DNA of 64,000 nt from Dictyobacter alpinus (GCF_003967575.1 NZ_BIFT01000001.1:3534001-3598000); one strand, 5' to 3'. Numbered from the stretch's first letter, positions 8,203 through 17,164 are shown. Numbers and translations: made by a program. Notes: generated by a model from the sequence alone, not told the origin.

Positions 8203-9510
8203 ATGGCATTGATTACACCCGCTAAAGCTTCTAAACAGAAAAATACGATCGCTGTTTTAGATGGTGTGCGCGCTTTTGCATGTTTTCTTGTTATTGGCTA
8301 TCATATCAATAAATTTTCTCATGATACACATATCTGGAATTACGGGCAATACGGCGGTGTAACCACGGGCTTTGCTCTGGTCGGAGGATATGGAGTAACG
8401 CTCTTCTTTGTCCTTTCAGGCTTCCTGCTATTTATTCCTTTTACAAAATCCCTCCTATTTAAAGATTCCTGGCCATCGCCCCGCACCTATTACCTCCGAC
8501 GTATCTTTCGTATCTGGCCGGGCTATTATTTTTCACTGGCTATTTTATTGCTGTTTGTGGCGCCAAATTATTTGCACTTTGATCATTTAAAGCAGCTCTT
8601 TCTCTTCGCCACCTTCTTGATGGACTCGTCGCAAAAGACCTATCAGGCTATCAACGGACCTTTTTGGACCCTGGCTGTGGAATGGCAATATTATATGCTG
8701 TTGCCGCTGATTGCCCTGGGCATACGCCTGGTTGTTTGTAAGACGGACGACCAGAAGAGACGTAGTGTGTTAGTATTTCTCTGCCTGTTCGCATTAGTCT
8801 TGTGGGGATTATTGACACGTGCCTGGGGTCGATCATTTGATATAAATCCTCATCAGCATCTGTGGCTACCTGCATATTTGCATAATCTGATCATGTTTTG
8901 TTTGTATGGGCAAAGCGGCAAATATCTGGAAGACTTTGCTATTGGTATGATGGTCTGCGTCGTTTACCAGTTAGTCCAGCGCCATCCTGAGACGCGGGCA
9001 AGTCTTTTCATCAAGCGAGGTAGCTGGGGCATCTGGTTGCTGGGTGTGGCTGGCTTCTGTTTTATGTCCCTCTGGTTTTTGACTCCTTATTACTCTATCC
9101 TGGCTCCCTACATAGGTGCCCACAACTGGCTGGTTGAATTAGGCTTTGCTATCAGTTTTGGCCTCGGGATTCTAGGATTGCTCTGTGGGCCTATGAGCCT
9201 GCGTTGGTTCTGGGAGTTGAAGCCTTTACGTTGGATCGGCATGTTATCTTATGGACTCTATATCTGGCATGAGCCGATCTTATTGTGGTTTAGAGACAAC
9301 GTCTTTCCACAATTTTCCTCCTGGCCAAACCCGATCCGCTATAGCTTATACTGGGCTGTGGTTATCCTGGGTGTGGTTCCACTGTGTTATGCTTTCTACC
9401 GCGTTATTGAGCTACCATGGATTGAAATCGGCGTACAATATATCCGTTCCCGCAAGCGTGTAGATATCGCCCAACCAGCCGCAAAGGCTCAGATAGAGCA
9501 AGCTGTATAG
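8203..9510 (+). CDS. Membrane acyltransferase, OafA/YrhL (acyltransferase 3) family
   Basis: 435 aa integral membrane protein with about ten hydrophobic helices. The first has LDGVRAFACFLVIGYH, the family signature with its conserved His, followed by the next conserved block YLRRIFRIWPGYYFSL (the RxxR region). Such enzymes transfer O-acyl groups to sugars of envelope polysaccharides, peptidoglycan or secondary metabolites. It starts at ATG 8203 with GGAG six bases before. No glycosyltransferases sit beside it, so the acceptor is unknown. It lies 35 kb from the PKS cluster, so a link to that is not supported. Confidence 0.85.
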   Translation: MALITPAKASKQKNTIAVLDGVRAFACFLVIGYHINKFSHDTHIWNYGQYGGVTTGFALVGGYGVTLFFVLSGFLLFIPFTKSLLFKDSWPSPRTYYLRRIFRIWPGYYFSLAILLLFVAPNYLHFDHLKQLFLFATFLMDSSQKTYQAINGPFWTLAVEWQYYMLLPLIALGIRLVVCKTDDQKRRSVLVFLCLFALVLWGLLTRAWGRSFDINPHQHLWLPAYLHNLIMFCLYGQSGKYLEDFAIGMMVCVVYQLVQRHPETRASLFIKRGSWGIWLLGVAGFCFMSLWFLTPYYSILAPYIGAHNWLVELGFAISFGLGILGLLCGPMSLRWFWELKPLRWIGMLSYGLYIWHEPILLWFRDNVFPQFSSWPNPIRYSLYWAVVILGVVPLCYAFYRVIELPWIEIGVQYIRSRKRVDIAQPAAKAQIEQAV

Positions 9511-9588
9511 TGATAATCCTTTTTGTCTGGTTCTCCGTGTATAAAGAACAAGGTGAAGTTTCTTTATATCCAATGGAGGACAGCTACC

Positions 9589-9831
9589 ATGTCAAAGCTT
9601 AGCGAACACGATCGAGATAAGTTGCCGGAGAGTGCATATGCCTTTCCTAAGGAGCATAAAGAACCTTTGATTGATGCCTCTCACGTGCAGAATGCGCTGG
9701 CGCGTTTTGATCAGGTGCAGGGTGTTTCAGACGCGGAACGCGATGAAGCCTGGAAACGTATTAAGCAAGCTGCCAAAAAATTTGACGTTACAATTGAAGA
9801 AAACGATTGGCGTGATCTGACAAAGAAATAA
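9589..9831 (+). CDS. Small charged conserved protein (DUF6582-like)
   Basis: 80 aa, starting at the ATG preceded by GGAGG (9574-9578). The segment LPESAYAFPKEHKEPLIDASHV followed by a helical charged C-terminal half resembles the small DUF6582-type domain often found in phage-related or stress proteins. No membrane segment or cysteine is present. It follows the acyltransferase by 78 bases on the same strand and may be co-transcribed. The frame is open 22 codons further upstream, but that extension reads as leader DNA. Function unknown. Confidence 0.7.
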   Translation: MSKLSEHDRDKLPESAYAFPKEHKEPLIDASHVQNALARFDQVQGVSDAERDEAWKRIKQAAKKFDVTIEENDWRDLTKK

Positions 9832-9904
9832 CAAGGGATATATATGTTTCCATCAGGTGGGGAATATACATACTTGACCATACACGGGCGCTAATGCGCT
9901 CCAA

Positions 9905-9972
9905 TACTTATTATAGGGTGATGTGGAATAATGTGCATTAGCACATTATTCCACATCACCCTATAATAAGTA
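9905..9972. repeat. Perfect 32-bp inverted repeat with 4-nt loop
   Basis: Bases 9905-9936 are the exact reverse complement of 9941-9972, separated by ATTA. No T-tract follows on either side. It is longer than needed for a terminator and sits 43 bases from a second perfect palindrome. Confidence 0.85.
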
Positions 9973-10015
9973 CATTCTAGTTAACACCATGTGCAAGTTT
10001 TCCACATACCCACTC

Positions 10016-10073
10016 TTTTGAGGAGGAACATGGCGAGGCGGTCGCGACCGCCTCGCCATGTTCCTCCTCAAAA
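10016..10073. repeat. 58-bp perfect palindrome with no loop
   Basis: The sequence is its own reverse complement from 10016 to 10073, centred on TCGCGA. Each 29-base arm contains a GAGGAGG purine run followed closely by ATG, so both strands carry a ribosome-site-plus-start look-alike. Arms resemble those of the palindrome at 17165-17220, suggesting a family. Confidence 0.85.
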
Positions 10074-10202
10074 AACAAGCGAGAGCCGTAGGCACGAGGC
10101 GTGAGGGATAAAAATAGCACACGGCGTTCGCTATATCTGTTGACAGATAAAATCGTTAAAAATATGCGTCTTTATGAGATATAGCCAGAGAAATCGACCT
10201 TG

Positions 10203-10211
10203 TGGTATGAT
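10203..10211 (+). promoter_or_regulatory. Possible extended -10 promoter for the pdh operon
   Basis: TGGTATGAT is an extended -10 element (TG, one base, then TATGAT, five of six consensus bases) about 255 bases before the pdhA ATG. No good -35 is present, which is compatible with extended -10 promoters. A TTGACA with a poor -10 also occurs at 10140-10168. The call is tentative. Confidence 0.3.
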
Positions 10212-10466
10212 AGCGGATGATTTCGAGTGTGAATGGAATCCTACGTATGTGAGAATTGATAGCCAGCTAACAGTATCTTCTACCTATTGAGATGCCTACG
10301 TACCCATGACAGCATGGTAAACTTTTCAATACGTGTTACAATTATGTGGGATATATCTGTTGAAACAGTGAGCATTTGGGTACACACTCCAGACAAGTCA
10401 GAATTATCCTAGACAAACGAACATTCTCCAACTCCAACAAATAGTAAAAGAAAATCAGGAGACATC

Positions 10467-11534
10467 ATGAGTACTGAGCAGCAAAAGCGACCGGATGGAC
10501 GCGATGCCACCACTACAGATAAGCCTCGTGTCGTCACGCTGCCTGAAGACGAAAATCGAGAGACGCTGGTAAACTACTATCACCAGATGTTACTTGTCCG
10601 CCGCTTTGAAGAGAAATCGGATGAGATGTATAAGATGGCCCGAATCGGCGGGTATTGTCATCTAAACCTGGGTGAAGAGGCCACTGTTGTCGGATTCTGT
10701 GCAGGCTTGGAACAGAAAGATTACCTCTATACAAATTATCGCGAGCATGGGTATGCTCTGGGTCGTGGCATCACACCAAATGCAGTAATGGCTGAACTGT
10801 TTGGCAAAGAGACTGGTTGCTCTTATGGTCGCGGTGGCTCTATGCATATGTTTAGTCTGGAACACCGCCTGTTGGGTGGATATGGGATTGTAGGTGGACA
10901 GGTCCCGCTGGCTGTAGGTGCTGCCTTTGCGGTGGCCTATCGTGGAACAGATGAAGTTGTAGCCGTCCAGATGGGTGATGGAGCTACAAATGGTGGTCCA
11001 TTCTATGAATCACTGAACCTGGCCAGAATTTATAATCTACCAGTTATTTTCTTTGTCGTGAATAACCAGTATGGAATGGGCCTGCCTGTGGAAAAGGGCT
11101 CGTCTGTGTCTGAATTATATCGTAAAGGCTGTGCCTTTGATGTTCGTGGTGAACGCGTAGATGGCAACAATGTACTGGCTGTGCGCGACGCTGTGCGCAG
11201 GGCCGCTAAAGTTGCTCGTGAGGAGCACTTGCCATATATCGTCGAAGCCGTTAGCTTCCGTCACCGTGGCCACTCCGTTATCGATCCTGACCGCTATCGC
11301 GATGAAGAACTGGTCAAGCAGGGCCGCCTGCTGGATCCTGTTCCTGCCTTTGCCCAACATCTTTTAGAGGCCCATCTTATTGATGATCAGGGCCTACAGG
11401 ACATTGAAGAGCAGGTTGAGCAGGTCGTCAATGAAGCCGTCAGATTTGCTGAGGAAAGCCCCTTCCCGGCTGTCGAGACGCTCTTTGACCATATCTATGC
11501 GTCTGACGAACATTTACAGGAGAGTACGTACTAA
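10467..11534 (+). CDS. pdhA: Pyruvate dehydrogenase E1 component, alpha subunit
   Basis: 355 aa. Together with the beta subunit it forms the thiamine-diphosphate-dependent E1 that decarboxylates pyruvate and acetylates the lipoyl group of E2. Recognisable segments: RRFEEKSDEMYKMARIGG near the N-terminus, GGSMHMF, GIVGGQVPLAVGAAF, and the TDP motif GDGATNGGPFYESLN. FRHRGHSVIDP near residue 270 matches the loop that is phosphorylated in eukaryotes. Length is normal. ATG 10467 follows a moderate AGGAGA. It overlaps pdhB by one base, showing translational coupling. The substrate could in principle be acetoin, but the whole set favours pyruvate. Confidence 0.93.
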   Translation: MSTEQQKRPDGRDATTTDKPRVVTLPEDENRETLVNYYHQMLLVRRFEEKSDEMYKMARIGGYCHLNLGEEATVVGFCAGLEQKDYLYTNYREHGYALGRGITPNAVMAELFGKETGCSYGRGGSMHMFSLEHRLLGGYGIVGGQVPLAVGAAFAVAYRGTDEVVAVQMGDGATNGGPFYESLNLARIYNLPVIFFVVNNQYGMGLPVEKGSSVSELYRKGCAFDVRGERVDGNNVLAVRDAVRRAAKVAREEHLPYIVEAVSFRHRGHSVIDPDRYRDEELVKQGRLLDPVPAFAQHLLEAHLIDDQGLQDIEEQVEQVVNEAVRFAEESPFPAVETLFDHIYASDEHLQESTY

Positions 11535-12523
11535 TGGCTGATATTAGCTTTCGACAGGCGCTCAATGACACATTGCGCGAAGAGTTGAAGCGCGATGAAA
11601 ATGTCTTTTTGATGGGTGAAGAGATCGGAGTCTTTGAGGGTTCATATAAGATCACGGCCGGTTTGCTCAAGGAATTTGGTGCGAAGCGTGTCGTTGATAC
11701 CCCGATCGCGGAAAATGGTTTTGTGGGTATGGCTGTGGGTGCAGCCATGCTGGGACTGCGCCCCGTGGTTGAGATTATGACCTTTAACTTCATTGCACTC
11801 GCTATGGATGAAATCCTCAATCACGCCGCCAAGATCCATTATATGTTTGGTGGCCAGACGCCTATCCCGATGGTTATTCGCACCCCTGGTGGTGGTGGAC
11901 AGCAGCTTTCCGCCACGCACTCACAGAATCTGGAAGTCTGGTTTGCGCATATTCCTGGATTGCATGTAGTGGCCCCTTCAAATCCAGCGGATGCGAAAGG
12001 AATGTTGAAGACGGCGATCCGTAACAACAATCCAGTTATTTTCATCGAGCACCTGGGCCTTTATAATACCAAAGGTAGTGTGCCCGAAGGTGATTATCTG
12101 GTACCTTTTGGCAAAGCGAAGGTAACCAAAGAAGGTAGCGACCTGACTGTTATCAGTTATTCACGTATGGCTTCAATGGCCTTAGACGTTGCTCGCCGCC
12201 TGGAACAGGAAAATAAGTGGAGCGTTGAGGTCGTTGACCTGCGTTCGCTGCGCCCATTGGATAAAGAGACGATTGTAAACTCGGTGAAGAAGACCGGGCG
12301 CGCCATTATCTTTGAAGAAGATTGGCGTTCATATGGTATTGGTGCCGAGATTGCTGCAACCGTTCAGGAAGAGGCATTTGATTATCTGGATGCTCCCGTG
12401 AAGCGTGTCGCCAATGTTGAAGTACCGCTTCCCTATTCGAAGCCATTGGAATCGGCTGCCCTGACTGGCGCGAAGCAGCTGTTAGATGCCATTAATGAGC
12501 TTGCGCCCCGCCGGAGGAGATAA
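11534..12523 (+). CDS. pdhB: Pyruvate dehydrogenase E1 component, beta subunit
   Basis: 329 aa partner of PdhA in the alpha2beta2 E1 heterotetramer. Features: the N-terminal half with GEEIGVFEGSYKITAGL and DTPIAENGFVGMAVGAAM, containing the Glu that activates thiamine diphosphate; then RTPGGGGQQLSATHSQ and AHIPGLHVVAPSNPADAKGM; and the C-terminal transketolase-like domain VEVVDLRSLRPLD. The start ATG shares one base with the pdhA TAA. It ends seven bases before the E2 start. Family, length and order are all typical of the Gram-positive-type pdhABC arrangement. Confidence 0.94.
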   Translation: MADISFRQALNDTLREELKRDENVFLMGEEIGVFEGSYKITAGLLKEFGAKRVVDTPIAENGFVGMAVGAAMLGLRPVVEIMTFNFIALAMDEILNHAAKIHYMFGGQTPIPMVIRTPGGGGQQLSATHSQNLEVWFAHIPGLHVVAPSNPADAKGMLKTAIRNNNPVIFIEHLGLYNTKGSVPEGDYLVPFGKAKVTKEGSDLTVISYSRMASMALDVARRLEQENKWSVEVVDLRSLRPLDKETIVNSVKKTGRAIIFEEDWRSYGIGAEIAATVQEEAFDYLDAPVKRVANVEVPLPYSKPLESAALTGAKQLLDAINELAPRRRR

Positions 12524-12530
12524 ATATACT

Positions 12531-13838
12531 ATGGCTGAAGTAAATATGCCACGTCTCAGCGATACCATGCAGGAAGGCACCATCACGCATTGGCTGAAGA
12601 AGCCGGGTGATGAAGTGAAAAAGGGCGAGGTGGTTGCTGAGGTTGAGACCGATAAAGCTAATATGGAGATCGAAGCGTTCAGCTCTGGTGTATTGGAGCA
12701 GATTCTGGTCGCCGAGGGAGAGACAGCTCCCATTGGGCAGCCAATCGCGATCCTGGGAACTGGCGCCAACGTGCAGGCACAAAAACAGGCGGCGACCCCG
12801 CAGGTTGTTTCTACTCCTGCTCAGCAGCCTGTTGCAGCTAACAATTTGAGTAGCAACGTGCAGTCGCGTCCTGCGGTTGAGTCAGCTCCGGAGCAGAACG
12901 GGCGTGTTAATGGTGGAGCGATCAAATCCTCTCCATTGGCCCGACGTATGGCTGAAGAGCATAGTATCGATCTGCAGCAGATCAAAGGTACCGGTCCAGG
13001 TGGCCGGATTGTGCGTGATGATATCGAGGACTATATTGAGCAACAGCGTAATACTGCCGCAAGCACACAGCCAACTCCAACTCCAACGGTAGCCGCTCCT
13101 GTAGCCGCCAGTGCACCCGCGCCAATCAGTCAGCGTGAGGTCGCTCCTGAGGATGCTGAGGTCGTCACGCTCTCAACTATGCAGAAGACTATCGCCCGTC
13201 GCCTGACCGAATCCAAACAAATGGTGCCTCATTTCTATATCGGTAGTGATATCGATCTGACCGAGACACTGGAGATGCGCCAGAAGTTGAATGCTAACGC
13301 TGGTGAAGGTGGCGTTAAGGTGAGTGTCAATGATCTGATCATCAAGGCCTGTGCCTTGGCATTGGAGAAATCGCCTGAGGTCAACGGCTCATATCGCGAT
13401 GGCCAGTTCATCTTGCATAAGCACGTCAATATTGGTATTGCCGTCGATATTCCAGCCGGTCTGATCGTCCCGGTGATTCGTGACGCCAACCTCAAAGGAC
13501 TGCGCACCATTGCCCGCGAAGCCAAATCCCTGGTTGCCAAAGCCCAGGCTGGTAAATTGACCCCTGCCGAGCTTGATGGCGGCACATTCTCAATTTCCAA
13601 TCTGGGAATGATGGATGTTACGGACTTCTCCGCGGTAATCAATCCACCACAATCTGCTATTCTGGCGGTTGCTGCGGCCCGCAAGACATTTGTTCCCATA
13701 GATAATCAGCCAGTGATTCGAGACATCATGCATGTGACGCTCTCGGCCGATCACCGCATCCTCTATGGTGCAACCGTGGCACGCTTCCTACAAGAAGTCA
13801 AACGCATCCTCCAGAATCCTTACCTGCTTCTGGGTTAA
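12531..13838 (+). CDS. pdhC: Pyruvate dehydrogenase E2, dihydrolipoamide acetyltransferase
   Basis: 435 aa core of the complex. One N-terminal lipoyl domain carries the modified Lys in ETDKANMEIEA (near residue 42). An Ala/Pro/Gln linker leads to the E1/E3-binding domain (SPLARRMAEEHSIDL to GRIVRDDIEDY, about 130-165), a second Ala/Pro linker, then the catalytic acetyltransferase domain. The active-site motif reads DHRILYG: the His is kept, while the usual DG Asp is Tyr, as I recall for plastid and cyanobacterial-type E2. GGAGGAG lies upstream of ATG 12531; the frame is open to 12486 inside pdhB but that start is unlikely. No lpd (E3) gene follows. Confidence 0.93.
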   Translation: MAEVNMPRLSDTMQEGTITHWLKKPGDEVKKGEVVAEVETDKANMEIEAFSSGVLEQILVAEGETAPIGQPIAILGTGANVQAQKQAATPQVVSTPAQQPVAANNLSSNVQSRPAVESAPEQNGRVNGGAIKSSPLARRMAEEHSIDLQQIKGTGPGGRIVRDDIEDYIEQQRNTAASTQPTPTPTVAAPVAASAPAPISQREVAPEDAEVVTLSTMQKTIARRLTESKQMVPHFYIGSDIDLTETLEMRQKLNANAGEGGVKVSVNDLIIKACALALEKSPEVNGSYRDGQFILHKHVNIGIAVDIPAGLIVPVIRDANLKGLRTIAREAKSLVAKAQAGKLTPAELDGGTFSISNLGMMDVTDFSAVINPPQSAILAVAAARKTFVPIDNQPVIRDIMHVTLSADHRILYGATVARFLQEVKRILQNPYLLLG

Positions 13839-13861
13839 ACCATAGCCAGGTACTATTCGTT

Positions 13862-13904
13862 CAGGAGTGCTGTTTCATTTATTTGAAGCAGCACTCCTGT
13901 TTTT
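13862..13904 (+). terminator. Intrinsic terminator of the pdh operon
   Basis: A perfect 11-bp stem (13862-13872 with 13889-13899) is followed directly by five T residues. It begins 24 bases after the E2 stop and marks the operon end. Confidence 0.85.
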
Positions 13905-14270
13905 ATGGCGGAAATAGACCGTATGAAATAGAGCTAACAAGTAGGTAGAAGATTGCAAAAAATGTATGACAAATATGCTATCATAAGGTAATTTTTATAT
14001 TCTAAATGCTAAATAAATGCTATCCTTAGATCTACCGATACGGGAGTAGATGCAACGTTTTCCGGATGTGTTGAATAAAGTAGAGAGAGCAGGGTAGGAT
14101 TACGTGGATAAGAATTTGGTTTTCATAAAAGAAGTTTAAAGTGTATAATGTGTTATAGTTCCCATGATTTCTGGTTTTTTGTACATCTTTAAATGTCGAT
14201 CTTGTCTTCCTCATCACAAGTCAGCATAACGCAATCATTTTCCATGATCCATGGTCGGATATAGCTATAG

Positions 14271-14412
14271 CTAGTGTTCTGTCAGACTACATTGAAAAGG
14301 TTTTGCCTGCTATGCGGGTAAGAGAGAAGGCCAGGGCTATGCCCTGGAACCCGATCAGGAGATGTCATCTCCTGCACCCCAGCCTTTCGCATGAACTTTG
14401 ACGAAGTACTAG
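14271..14412. repeat. Two-hairpin palindromic element with imperfect outer stem
   Basis: In the gap 13839-14444, an imperfect outer pairing of about 30 bases (ends CTAG...CTAG, about two thirds matched) encloses two hairpins. One is CCAGGGC-TAT-GCCCTGG (14331-14347) and the other CAGGAGATG-T-CATCTCCTG (14357-14375). It ends 32 bases before the next gene. The rest of the gap (13905-14270) is AT-rich with no gene that I can support. Confidence 0.55.
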
Positions 14413-14444
14413 AGCGTGTTTTTTACTGAGCGAAAGGAATTCGT

Positions 14445-15383
14445 ATGTCGTACGACTCAGCCGCCCATCAATCACCGCAATTTGAACAGATTATAGCCAC
14501 CATTTTTACCTGCCGTAGCATCGTAAAATATAATCTTGCTGTCAATGAGACACAGAAAATTGAATTATTGGATGACATTGATGAAGCATTGGAGGTATTG
14601 CGTAACTACCTGATCACCCATAATCAAAGCGGGAATGAAAATACCTCGCAACTAAAGCGGCAAAAGCGCGACGTATTGATACCTCTAAAAGATGATGAAC
14701 CGGTTGTAGTGGAGAATAAAGAACAGATGGCAGCTGAGCAAACGCTTCAGGAGTTGTACCGTATGTATCGTTTGTATCTGGATACTCAGCAAACCAATAA
14801 TATCGGGACATTTGTTACACGTTTCAATGATGCTATGACCACGCTCAATGATCTCCAACAGCTTTTAGAGACACGCTATGGCTCTTATGAGCGAGTACCA
14901 GTTGAAGATTCTTTGCAACGCATACGAGTCTTTATCGCTGATATCTACTCCATTTTTATGGAGTTTATTCACCTACTCTCCGAAATTCTGCAGCAAAATA
15001 ATGTGGACCTGGATACCGAGAAGCTATCCTCGATGTATGGAGAGCACGCCATTACGGTTCCACTCTTGCAAACTATGACTGGTAGCCTGGATAAGCAGGC
15101 CGTTCATAAAGGTGTTCACAAAGAGCACAATAACTTTAGCCAGCTAGCTCAGGTCTATGCTAATCATCAGCGTTTAAATAAAATAAAGGGCCGTATGGCC
15201 AGTCGGGTGACTGATAGTACTGCCTTTTTGGGATTTATTAAGGGTGTCGTCAGTGCAACGTCTACTAAACGCGATGAGATCATAGCCAAGATCAATACTG
15301 TGGAGATGCTATTGGCTGAGATGCAACATCTTCTGGCCGATTATGAGCTTGCGGCCTCTTTTCTTCTGCGTGCCAGCTACTAG
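14445..15383 (+). CDS. Unidentified helical protein
   Basis: 312 aa, beginning at ATG 14445 with GAAAGGAAT upstream. The protein is hydrophilic, largely predicted alpha-helical and probably partly coiled coil (many L/E/Q heptad-like stretches such as LNDLQQLLETRYG and INTVEMLLAEMQHLLADYEL), with a basic patch KRQKRD about residue 73. There is no signal peptide or membrane helix. I do not recognise a family. It is followed by a second unknown gene after 93 bases on the same strand, so the two may act together. Confidence 0.75.
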   Translation: MSYDSAAHQSPQFEQIIATIFTCRSIVKYNLAVNETQKIELLDDIDEALEVLRNYLITHNQSGNENTSQLKRQKRDVLIPLKDDEPVVVENKEQMAAEQTLQELYRMYRLYLDTQQTNNIGTFVTRFNDAMTTLNDLQQLLETRYGSYERVPVEDSLQRIRVFIADIYSIFMEFIHLLSEILQQNNVDLDTEKLSSMYGEHAITVPLLQTMTGSLDKQAVHKGVHKEHNNFSQLAQVYANHQRLNKIKGRMASRVTDSTAFLGFIKGVVSATSTKRDEIIAKINTVEMLLAEMQHLLADYELAASFLLRASY

Positions 15384-15476
15384 TTAGTCCTGTTAACCAG
15401 AGCCAGTGAAGCCAAAAGAAGGGTTGAGGCTTATTATATAAAAGAGCTTACTGTTTCATTTTAGGGGAGGAAAATT

Positions 15477-15821
15477 ATGAATGCGTTTGCTATCGGCCAC
15501 GCCGAATTATACATTTATCCAGAGAAAGTTACGCCGCACGATCGTATCGTGTCACCACAGCGTATCGATGTCACAGGAACGCAAGATCTCCTGGAGGTAT
15601 TGACTTCGATGCCAGCCCAGACAAGCTTTAGTGTCCTGCTGGTCATTAATGATTGCGTCGTAGGGAATGGAAAATATTTTATGACGCATGAAACAGTGAC
15701 TATTCTGCATGAGTATGGAGCTTGTATCGGCTTTTTAGTCAAGCCGCTGGCTATGTTACGTGAGGCACGTCAGTCTCACGCTCAACGCCATAACAGCCAT
15801 GATCCTATCCAGGAACAATAA
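15477..15821 (+). CDS. Unidentified small protein
   Basis: 114 aa, ATG 15477 with a strong GGGGAGG ribosome site. It appears mixed alpha/beta and soluble: a strand-rich centre (FSVLLVINDCVVGNGKYF) and a hydrophobic stretch (YGACIGFLVKPLAML) too short and mixed to be a clear membrane helix, then a basic His/Arg tail. No family recognised. It probably forms an operon with the helical protein upstream. A hairpin overlaps its stop. Confidence 0.65.
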   Translation: MNAFAIGHAELYIYPEKVTPHDRIVSPQRIDVTGTQDLLEVLTSMPAQTSFSVLLVINDCVVGNGKYFMTHETVTILHEYGACIGFLVKPLAMLREARQSHAQRHNSHDPIQEQ

Positions 15822-15842
15822 CCCGTGGGTTATTGTCCCTGG
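15809..15842. terminator. Hairpin overlapping the end of the small unknown gene
   Basis: A 16-bp inverted repeat with one mismatch (15809-15824 with 15827-15842) spans the TAA at 15819-15821. The nominal 2-base loop means the inner pairs would open. No T-tract follows, so termination is possible but not certain; it lies between convergent genes. Confidence 0.4.
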
Positions 15843-15891
15843 ATGAACTTTGATATGCTGTGTTTAATGCCTGTCTATGATCCTGAAGCGC

Positions 15892-17007
15892 TTAGAGGCT
15901 GGCTCGTTCATACTGCTTTGGCCAGGTGATAGCGTATCCCAGTTCGTGGGCGGCTCTTAGGGGCCAGTGGGGATCCCGCAGGAGTTCGCGGGCCAGCAAG
16001 ACGATATCAGCTTGCTGTTGCTGTAAGATCTCATTGGCCTGGGCTGGCTCGGTGATCAAGCCAACAGCACCAGTTGGGATATCTGCTCCACGACGAATAC
16101 TTTCCGCAAAAGGTACCTGGTAGCTGGGGCCGACAGCAATCTTTGCCCTTGCGACATTGCCACCAGACGAAACATCCATCAGGTCTACACCATGCGCTTT
16201 TAATACACGAGCGATTTCCACACTCTCCTCCACGGTCAGTCCACCCTCGGTCCAATCGCTGGCTGATACACGAACCAGCAGTGGTAGCTCGTCTGGCATA
16301 ACCTGACGAATAGCATCAGTGACCTCTACCAGGAAGCGCATGCGATTTTCTAATGAGCCACCATACTGGTCCGTGCGCTTATTGGAATAAGGGGAAAGAA
16401 ACTGGTGGAGCAGGTAGCCATGGGCTGCGTGAATTTCGAGAACCTCGAAGCCGGCTTTGAGCGCACGCCTGGCTCCAGCCTGGAAGCTCTGTACCACCTC
16501 TGCAATCTCAGCGACTGATAGCTCCGTAGGTAAAGGATAATTTTCTGAGAAACGCACGGCACTTGGAGCTATCGTCTGCCAGCCACCTTCTTCAGCTGGC
16601 ACCTCACCATTGCCGCTCCATGGTCGATAGGTGCTGGCTTTTCTTCCAGCATGTGCGAGCTGGATTCCCGCCCTGGCACCCTGGGCCTTGATGAAGGTTG
16701 TGATGCGGGAAAGCATCTCGATGTGCTCATCTTTATAGATACCAAGGTCCTGTGGTGAGATACGGCCACGGGCCTCAACGGCGGTTGCCTCTGTGATTAC
16801 CAGAGAGGCTCCTCCAACGGCAAATGAGCCAAGGTGGACAAGATGCCAGTCGGTCGCGAAACCATCAACTGAAGAATATTGGCACATAGGCGCAACGACG
16901 ATACGGTTGCGTAATGTAATATTGCGTAATGTATAAGGTTCAAATAATTTGACGGTTTTTTCTTCCTGTTTACCAGATGCGGTGTCAGTGGTTGGAAGAG
17001 TTGTCAT
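15892..17007 (-). CDS. NADH:flavin oxidoreductase, Old Yellow Enzyme family (YqjM-like)
   Basis: 371 aa TIM-barrel FMN ene-reductase that reduces activated C=C bonds with NAD(P)H. Motifs: RNRIVVAPMCQYSS, with the Cys that tunes FMN in the YqjM ('thermophilic-like') subclass; EATAVEARGRISP; GIQLAHAGRKAS; HAAHGYLLHQFLSPYSNKR with the paired His ligands; and LLARELLRDP near the end for FMN phosphate binding. A low-complexity N-terminal extension of about 19 residues precedes the barrel. GGAG lies nine bases before ATG 17007. It is monocistronic. Physiological substrate unknown, probably xenobiotic or stress-derived enones. Confidence 0.9.
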   Translation of the reverse strand: MTTLPTTDTASGKQEEKTVKLFEPYTLRNITLRNRIVVAPMCQYSSVDGFATDWHLVHLGSFAVGGASLVITEATAVEARGRISPQDLGIYKDEHIEMLSRITTFIKAQGARAGIQLAHAGRKASTYRPWSGNGEVPAEEGGWQTIAPSAVRFSENYPLPTELSVAEIAEVVQSFQAGARRALKAGFEVLEIHAAHGYLLHQFLSPYSNKRTDQYGGSLENRMRFLVEVTDAIRQVMPDELPLLVRVSASDWTEGGLTVEESVEIARVLKAHGVDLMDVSSGGNVARAKIAVGPSYQVPFAESIRRGADIPTGAVGLITEPAQANEILQQQQADIVLLARELLRDPHWPLRAAHELGYAITWPKQYERASL

Positions 17008-17164
17008 GAAAAAAACTCCTTGATTGATTGGGGGATTTATCGTTCGTTTTATCTTTAGCTTCGTTGCTTGTGTGTTTTTTGATGTCTCTAATATGAACAG
17101 CTAACTATGGTTTGGTTATTCCAGAGCGTGTACATGTACCTCGCGCCTATGGCGCTCGCTTATG

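Larger units (their letters stand above)
9832..10466. other. Gene-free region dominated by palindromes, upstream of pdhA
   Basis: No credible coding frame. It holds a GCGCTAATGCGC hairpin near 9889, two very long palindromes listed separately, a short AGCCGTAGGC hairpin near 10085 and then an AT-richer leader before pdhA. The palindromes occupy the left half; possible promoter sequence occupies the right half. Confidence 0.6.

Noticed and set aside
10140..10168. TTGACA-17-TATGCG as pdh promoter
   Set aside because: The -10 matches only half the consensus; the extended -10 at 10203-10211 is a better, though weak, candidate.
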